64,000 nt of DNA from Artemia franciscana (lineage: Eukaryota > Arthropoda > Branchiopoda > Anostraca > Artemiidae). Position 1 is the first letter of the stretch, and each line of letters opens with the position of its first letter. Below, piece by piece: positions 58,150-64,000 of this stretch. The notes beneath the pieces are model-generated. The model worked only from the letters and a program-made list of their open reading frames with translations. It was not told the DNA's origin and did no database searches. The translations under genes and the position numbers were made by a program. The DNA is taken from assembly GCF_032884065.1 (NCBI RefSeq), contig NC_088881.1, positions 2,600,001 to 2,664,000 on the forward strand. The letters run 5' to 3'.

Positions 58150-58310
58150 CAGTTAGATCCAGGTGAACTCTGGCTGCGCTTACAGGGTCAAGCTACTAAC
58201 CCCGTCCCAAATCAAATAATCAGTGACGCAAGGACTAGAATTCTCTCTGTGGAGGACATAGGATTGCTAGTTCAGTTCACTAACCACTCGGTTTAATTTT
58301 AGGGCCCTTT
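58150..58310 (-). mobile_element. tRNA-derived SINE family S1, head portion
   Basis: It matches the 5' half of the SINE at 20563-20893 in the same orientation: 'gaactctggctgcgcttacagggtca', then a degenerate box B region and 'aaccactcggtt' for box A. The 3' body and tail are missing. The 82-codon + frame here is not a gene. Confidence 0.65.
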
Positions 58311-59175
58311 TCAAGTAGTTTTGTTTCGGAAGTGCGGGGTCAAGTAAACCTCAAATTTTCACTTGGGGATGGGGAGAGGTAGATCAAAAGCAACTATGTG
58401 CTTCTAAGTCGTAGAAATAGTATACCTGGTATATCTTAGGAACGGCTTGGGGAATGAAGTTGAAACTTTGAGGTACTATTGGGCGAATAAATAGGGAGAA
58501 TATGGAGCAAACAAATTTCAATTTTTGTTGGTAAGAGGGGAAGCGAAAGGGGTTAGAAATTTTTAGTCTCTAATTTCTAAAAGTGTTAACAGTATAAGTT
58601 CCTATGGAATTTTTCATCTACGTGCAACTATGTAGCAAGGCAAATCAGAAGTCACTAAGTATTGCCAGGTTATAATAACAATAATAATAATCTATTTTTA
58701 ACCCGCTACAAAACAGCAAACACAAGCGGAGTACTAGGAAGAAAAGAAACATAAGGAAACTTCACTATGCACAAATACAATGTACAATCACTAACGGCAA
58801 AACAATCTAGTTAACGGGAGGAAACAACCTAGAGAAGAAACAGCATTATCAGCAAAAATAGTATTCAATCTTTCAAATGACTCAGTAGTATCCGTAGCAC
58901 CGTATTTAGTAACAATGGCATGATTACAGTAATAATGGGGCAAATAAAGAAGGTACATCTACAATCTCCAGTTATCAGAACGGCACATCTACAATATCCC
59001 GGGAACGGTTTGGGGGTATCAAGTTGAAACTTTCAGTGAGTGGTAAGAAGGGGGCAATGAACATTGGATTTGACTTTGGCAGAAGATAATATACTGAAGG
59101 CGTATTATGGCTCTTTACCTAGGCTGCGCTATAGTGCTGCCTCTGGTAAAAAATACAAAGGACACTGTTCGAAAT
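58311..59175. other. Unannotated stretch
   Basis: It includes 'ataacaataataataa' (58675) and a repeated phrase 'aacg(g)cttgggg..tgaagttgaaactttgag' at 58440 and 59000. No gene. Confidence 0.3.
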
Positions 59176-59221
59176 GTATATGTAAATATGTATATGTATA
59201 TGTATATGTAAATGTATGTTT
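59176..59221. repeat. (TATATG/TAAATG)n microsatellite
   Basis: Seven or so hexamers of the type tatatg with taaatg variants. Confidence 0.8.
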
Positions 59222-59395
59222 CCAGTGAAGCACAAATGACTGAGCTTTGGTGATTGATACTTGAGGTTAGGTCGTAGACCGGTAATCTCAGCTGAATTTC
59301 AAAGTGTTGAGAAAGCTAAGATATTTTCTTCTGAAAATAATTGTACAGAAAACAGGTATTGATGTCACCATTACATATCCAAAGTTATTTACAAC

Positions 59396-60438
59396 ATATC
59401 AAACAGTTCGTGGTAACGAACTGTAGTAAGGAGCGTCCCGGCTCAATAGTAACCAAAACTCTAAAAAATGGAATTATGCTGGGGGAACTTCCCATTGAGG
59501 AATTTGTCAAGGGGGAAGAAAATTTCCATGAAGGGAGCGCAGAATTTTCTAGCATTATTTAAAAAACAATGAAAAAATAAATATGAAAAACTTTTTCAAC
59601 TGAAAGTAAGGAGCAGCATTAACACTTAAAACGAACTGGAATTATTACACATATGTGGGGCTCACCTCCTCCTAATATCTCGCTCTTTAAAGTATTTTTA
59701 GTAATTTCGACTATTTATTCTACGGCTTTTGTGATTCACGGGTCATTCTTCAGAAATTGGGACAAAATATAAGCTTTAGTGTAAAGAGTGAGGTACTGAC
59801 GAGGGGGTGAACCCCCTTGTATACGCGATAAAAACATGAGAATACAGAAGTTCGTTACATAAACTAATTTGTAAGTTACGTATATCTTTTACTAATAAAA
59901 ACATTCTTAAAAAAAAAAAAAAAGTTCTAGTTGCCTTTTTAAGTAACCAAAAAATCGGAGAGCAACTAGGCCTCCTCCCCCACTCCTTTTTTCCTCAAAA
60001 TCATTCGATCGAAACAATGAGAAAGCCATTTAGCCAAAAAAAAAAAAATAAAAAAAAATGCAAATTTCGTTTTAATTATTCATCTGCGGAGAGCCAAAAT
60101 TGAAAAATTGCATTGATTCTAAAACGTTCAGAAATTAAATATAAAAAAAAACAAGTTTCCTTAACGGAAAGTAAGGAGCGACATTAAAACTGAAAACGAA
60201 TAGAAATTACTTCGCATACGAAAGGGGCTGCTTTCTCATCAACGCCCTGCTCTTCACGCTAAAGTTTTTTACTGTTTTAAAAAGAAGAGTTGAGAGAAAG
60301 AGTCAAACTTTAGGGTAAAGAGCGGGGCATTGATGAGGAGGCAGCCCCTTTCGTATACGAAGTATCTGTTCGTCTTAAGTTTTAATGTCGCTCCTTACTT
60401 TCAGTTAAAAAAACTTGTTTTTTTCTTATTTAATTCCA
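59396..60438 (-). mobile_element. Element A, copy 10 (internal deletion)
   Basis: It opens with a perfect hairpin at 59403-59424 and 'agtaaggagcgtcccggctcaatagtaacc'. It jumps from 'ctctaaaaaatggaatta' directly to 'tgctgggggaacttccc', so about 700 bases of the interior are missing. It then continues through the second hairpin module and the large palindrome (60150-60432). Both ends are well kept, so this is a good reference for the termini. Confidence 0.8.
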
Positions 60439-61439
60439 CCCTGAGTCGTAATGGGTTTGACAATGCTATCAGCGAAGTCCTCAACCTTAACACTTACTAA
60501 GGTTAAGGGTTAACCATAGATCCATTTTTATTAGTTGAAATATAATTTAAATGATTTGTTTTAAAAGGGATATGCCAGCAATATTGAAGATGAGGTAATA
60601 TTAACAGTATTAATAAGTAGTAATAATTAATATAATGTTTGATTAAAAGTAACATTAACTTTTAAACAAATATTAAAAATTAATACCAATTACTGGTTAT
60701 AATGAATTAATTATTTTTAATTAGTACCAATGTTATTAGTTTGATAATATTAAGGTACTTCCTTGTTATCCAATATACCCTCGAGAATTTGGATCTTTAA
60801 GATCAGACAATAACCGATTTATAACTGTCTATATACGGAGACAATTAGCTTAGACCCAGTTGAAATCTTCGTTGTGCGTGTATTTTTATTAAATTTTTAA
60901 TGTATAGAGATTGTATTTTGATGCGGTTAACTTCTGTTAAATATTTAATTTAATGTGGTCGTAGCGGCCCCCCTTCCATAATTTTTTGTTGTAGTTTCCA
61001 TAATGTTGTTACTTGCATAATCTTACTTTGGTATATTTTGTTTAACCTAATGTCAATTCTCGAGTGTGTACTGGCTAACAAGGAATATTAATTTTAGTTG
61101 TAACTGATATTACGTAGCAATTAGTAGTTTTTAAATAGTAATTTCCCGTCACAGGGGGGGGGGGGAATATACTTTTAGGAATGAAATAAAAGTATTTAAG
61201 ATCGTTTTAAAGTAGTTTTCAAATTTTTTGTGGTTTCCAATGAATGGACCCAGTCCTTAATTAATTATGTTTTTGTATTCAGTCCGGTTAGGGCATATCT
61301 TTTTGTCTAAATCTACAGAAACCTGAACTTTCTGTCTTGGAACTCTATTGATAAATAGACAGATAGATCAATGTCTATGGCCCTTGGGCTTTTTAAATAC
61401 ACTGATTTAACAAAAGCAAAAAATCATACTAAACAAGGA
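60439..61439. other. Unannotated AT-rich stretch
   Basis: 'taatattaac' words abound at 60590-60760 and a G-run lies at 61155. No gene was found. Confidence 0.3.
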
Positions 61440-61790
61440 GATCATGGTTGCAGTGGTAGCTGCAATCTACTAAAGAGCGAACAAACGCCCCTAAGTAACC
61501 AAAAGTTAAAAAATGCGTTTTGAATAAAAACTGCCTAATGAAAAAAATTGCCATCTGATACTGATTCAGGAATAGTAACTATTATTTCGGTTCGTCTTAA
61601 AAGTAAAAGCTCATTACGAAAAGAAATTCATGGTGATTTCGAAAAAAGCCTCAAACCCCTCTAAAATGGTGCCAGATGAAAATGAAAAGTGTACCATTGG
61701 AATTAGCATTGTCGAAAATCCTATTCAGGTGAATTACAGTCCCCCTCCTTGAATAACAAGAAAAATGTTTATTTTTTGCATCGGCAGCAC
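61440..61790 (-). mobile_element. Element C, copy 2
   Basis: It begins with a hairpin (ttgcag-tggtag-ctgcaa, about 61447-61464), then tactaaagagcgaac and agtaaccaaaagttaaaaaatg. The later words 'cctcaaacccctctaaaatgg', 'gtaccattggaatta' and 'ttacagtccccctcctt' match copy 1 at 14.3 kb in reverse. The end design parallels element A although the stem sequence differs. Confidence 0.65.
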
Positions 61791-63430
61791 ATATCTGTCT
61801 CTCGTTTTTTTTTTTGTTTTTTTATGCCTAGTGAGTTACCAGAACATAATCGAGAGATGCTTAATGGATTATTCAAAAAATACTTTTGATGCCATATCTC
61901 AAGTGGAAAAGCTCGTGCTATTGGGCTAGCAGAACTTATAAGAGTTATATGTAATGGCTCATTTGAAAGCTATTGCTCATATCAACCTGCATTTTTTATA
62001 TCAATTCTACCATTCGTAAATGCGATATAGCACTGAAAACACACTTTTGGTGCCACTTCTTAAGTGGAAAAGCTCTGAAGGAAAAAAGAGGTACTATTGT
62101 AATGGTTATGTTCCAAAACCCTTGAATGGAGGTTTACAAGAACCTCTCCTATATACTCTCCCTCCCAGCGCCCTTAGTAAGTTTCATAAGTCGTCTGCTC
62201 ATCAGTAAGCTACTGAAACATTAGTAGGCTACCACACCATCGTAGACAGATGTTTAATGGCTCAATTAAGAGCTATTGCTTATATTTACTAGGTTTTTAT
62301 AAATTCTACCATCTATTAGATCTCACAAATTTCAATGTTAACTAGTTTTTGGGGAGAATTTGCAATGAACTCTTTGTCATGGTTGAAGCACTAGTTACAA
62401 CATAGTAAAGAGTGAGCCACAGCCCATAGTAACTAAAAGTTAAAATGGTCTTTTTCCTCTTTTTTCCAGGCCCCAGCGGGCTACTAGAACATGATAGAGA
62501 GATGCCCAAAAGCTCATTTAAAAGCTAATTCTCATATGTACCTGGTTTATATAAATTCTGCCATCTGCTAGTGCCATATAGCACGAAAAAGGGCAGTTTT
62601 TATGCTATTTCTCAATGGGTGGGGCTTGCGGGCTACTAGAAGATCTTAAATAGATTTTTGATAGCTCATATAAAAAAAAAAATATTGCTCATATCTACGT
62701 TCTGCTTATAAATTCCATCATATGCTAGTTCCAAATGGCACTAAAAACGACATGTCCTAAGTGGATAAGCTGGGGTTAGTGGGCTACGCAATTAAAGTCC
62801 TACAAACACCAATATATTAAATTATATTATTAGAGGCGTCGTTCTGTTAGTACAGCGCTGGACTTCAGATTATGACGCGTTCGATTCGAGCTTGGATTTC
62901 GTTTTCAATCATGGTTTGTCCCTTCTTATGATTGCTTTTCAGATAATCCACTATTTTTGCAAATATGATGCACTCATTTTTTAAAGCATATCCCGGGAAG
63001 GTTCATTTTAAACCTATTACTCTACTCATATCTACATGCTTTTTATCAATTTTACCATCCTTAAGTGCTATATAGCACTAAAAACAGAACTTTTGGTACC
63101 ACTTTAAGTGGAAGAGTTTGGAAGAATACAAGAGTACCATTGCAATAATTATGATCCAAAGCCCTAAACTGGATGTTTATAAGAACCCCTCACATATACT
63201 CTCCCTCCAAACCCTCTTAGTAAGTTTCATAAATCGCCTACGCATCTTAAAAGTAAATGATTATTGGTAAAACAAGTTGTCTAAAACTAAAAAAGTTTCA
63301 ACTAAAAATCTACGAAAAATTAACTTTGAATGATCAACAGTTTTGAGTTGAAACTTCAAACTTCACTCTGTGATGAAGCCTGTTTGCTAGTTATAATGGC
63401 GCTAATTAAAGGGAAGGGACGTCCTTGCCC
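61791..63430. repeat. Decayed tandem family E (irregular units of ~160-330 bp)
   Basis: Recurring words: 'gctattgctcatatctac', 'tataaattctaccatctgctagtgc', 'atatagcactaaaaac', 'cttttggtgccacttcttaagtggaaaagct' and 'agagagatg..taatggctcattt'. For example, 62010-62215 and 63050-63250 correspond closely. A second element C-like end ('catagtaaagagtgagccacagcccatagtaactaaaagttaaaatgg') sits at about 62400. The 62-codon frame at 62020 is part of this repeat. Confidence 0.6.
62833..62945 (+). mobile_element. tRNA-like SINE head inserted in family E
   Basis: 'gttctgttagtacagcgctggacttcagattatgac' followed by a box B-like 'gttcgattcga' resembles a tRNA with D arm, anticodon arm and T arm. No 3' acceptor stem closes it, so a true tRNA gene is unlikely. 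A short T-rich body follows. Confidence 0.5.
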
Positions 63431-63849
63431 CCTTAGTTTTTGCTCCTGCCTAGGTTTTGAAAAACGCTTTTTTTGGTGATTTCATTGGAAAAAGCACTTT
63501 TTTCAAGTAAAATTTATAAAAAGCGATTAGATATAAATATAAGCTTTTAAATGAGCCCTTAAACAGCTTTCTTTTGTCACAGTAGCCTTCTAGTTTCTGC
63601 TAATCAGTAGGTGATCTATAAAGCCTTGTCTTTTTTATGGCTTTTTCTGACGAAGTCGGTCGAATAAGACCAGTTTTTTGTTCATCGAAAAATAAACGTT
63701 CCTGAAAGACATGTATTGTTTTGTGAAGTATAGATAATGAACTTTATGTTATAAACAGAATGTTTTTCGTAGCTGTCAAGGTTGTTTGCAGTATTTTCTA
63801 GACGTGTATTATCTCCCCTAGATCGGTGATAATTATAAATTATATTAAA
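63431..63849. other. Unannotated stretch
   Basis: AT-rich, no gene or repeat supported. Confidence 0.3.
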
Positions 63850-64000
63850 AATAAATTTTCAACTGAAACTAAGGCGTGACATTAAACATTAAAAGGAACA
63901 TACATTATTCCTTATATATAAAAAAGATCATGGCAGCGTTGTTTCTGCATTAAATTTTAATCAAAAACGAACAAACATTAATTTTAAAAAAACGAAGTTT
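63850..64000 (+). mobile_element. Element A, copy 11 (cut by the window edge)
   Basis: 'ttcaactgaaactaaggcgtgacattaaacattaaaaggaac' followed by 'attattccttatata' is the left arm of the terminal palindrome, diverged. The rest is outside the window. Confidence 0.5.

Larger units (their letters stand above)
53129..64000 (+). other. Presumed Opa1 intron, open to the right
   Basis: No continuation of Opa1 in phase 1 could be recognised, so the rest of the window is probably one more long intron. It holds a hAT-like MITE, two large element A copies, two or three SINEs, element C copy 2 and a decayed tandem family. Confidence 0.5.

Noticed and set aside
62020-62208. 62-codon + strand frame
   Set aside because: The matching segment at 63050-63250 does not keep the frame, so it is repeat sequence.
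62833-62900. tRNA gene
   Set aside because: D-arm and T-arm-like words are present, but there is no closing acceptor stem. The context is repeat DNA, so it is scored as a SINE head.

Overview
The window is nuclear DNA of an invertebrate with a large, AT-rich, repeat-loaded genome. The coding exons point to an arthropod. A branchiopod crustacean such as a brine shrimp would fit, but that is a guess from overall character, not a match. There are no operons or long open frames. Most of the 64 kb is intron or spacer filled with non-autonomous transposons, foldback elements, SINEs and tandem repeats, and nearly all open frames of 60-140 codons lie inside these repeats.

Two conserved genes are recognisable on the + strand. 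(1) A hamlet / PRDM3-PRDM16 (MECOM) type zinc-finger regulator ends here: one exon (3005-3264) carries two C2H2 fingers and, after a 14.2-kb intron, a probable terminal exon (17442-17796) carries the third finger and an acidic tail. (2) The 5' part of Opa1, the dynamin-like GTPase of the mitochondrial inner membrane, is spread over exons 29597-29698, 45663-45804 and 53015-53128, with introns of 16.0 and 7.2 kb. Splice sites and phases agree throughout. A possible presequence exon is at 28502-28582. The GTPase domain is beyond the right edge. On the - strand, inside the first Opa1 intron, a short ATG exon encodes a typical signal peptide and ends in a good splice donor (36480-36573): the start of an unidentified secreted-protein gene.

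Repeats: one transposon-like family ('element A', up to about 1.75 kb, no protein seen) occurs at least twelve times. It has a ~300-bp palindrome at one end and a 22-nt hairpin at the other. The same hairpin-plus-motif layout recurs with a different stem sequence in a second family ('element C' at 14.3 and 61.4 kb), suggesting selection on structure. A near-complete but decayed hAT transposon lies at 46192-49231 (8-bp target-site duplication, transposase fragments on the - strand), together with several short hAT-like MITEs with 8-bp duplications (6257, 19901, 53566). tRNA-derived SINEs occur at 20.6, 43.4, 55.75, 58.15 and 62.8 kb; the one at 55751 sits inside an element A copy with a perfect 12-bp target-site duplication. 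Tandem arrays include a higher-order satellite of ~46-bp monomers grouped as ~137-bp trimers (32.1-34.4 kb), a ~280-bp array (40.8-43.3 kb), a ~330-bp array (49.5 and 51.8-52.7 kb) and a ~90-105-bp AT-rich array with a long (AT)n run (49.8-50.7 kb).
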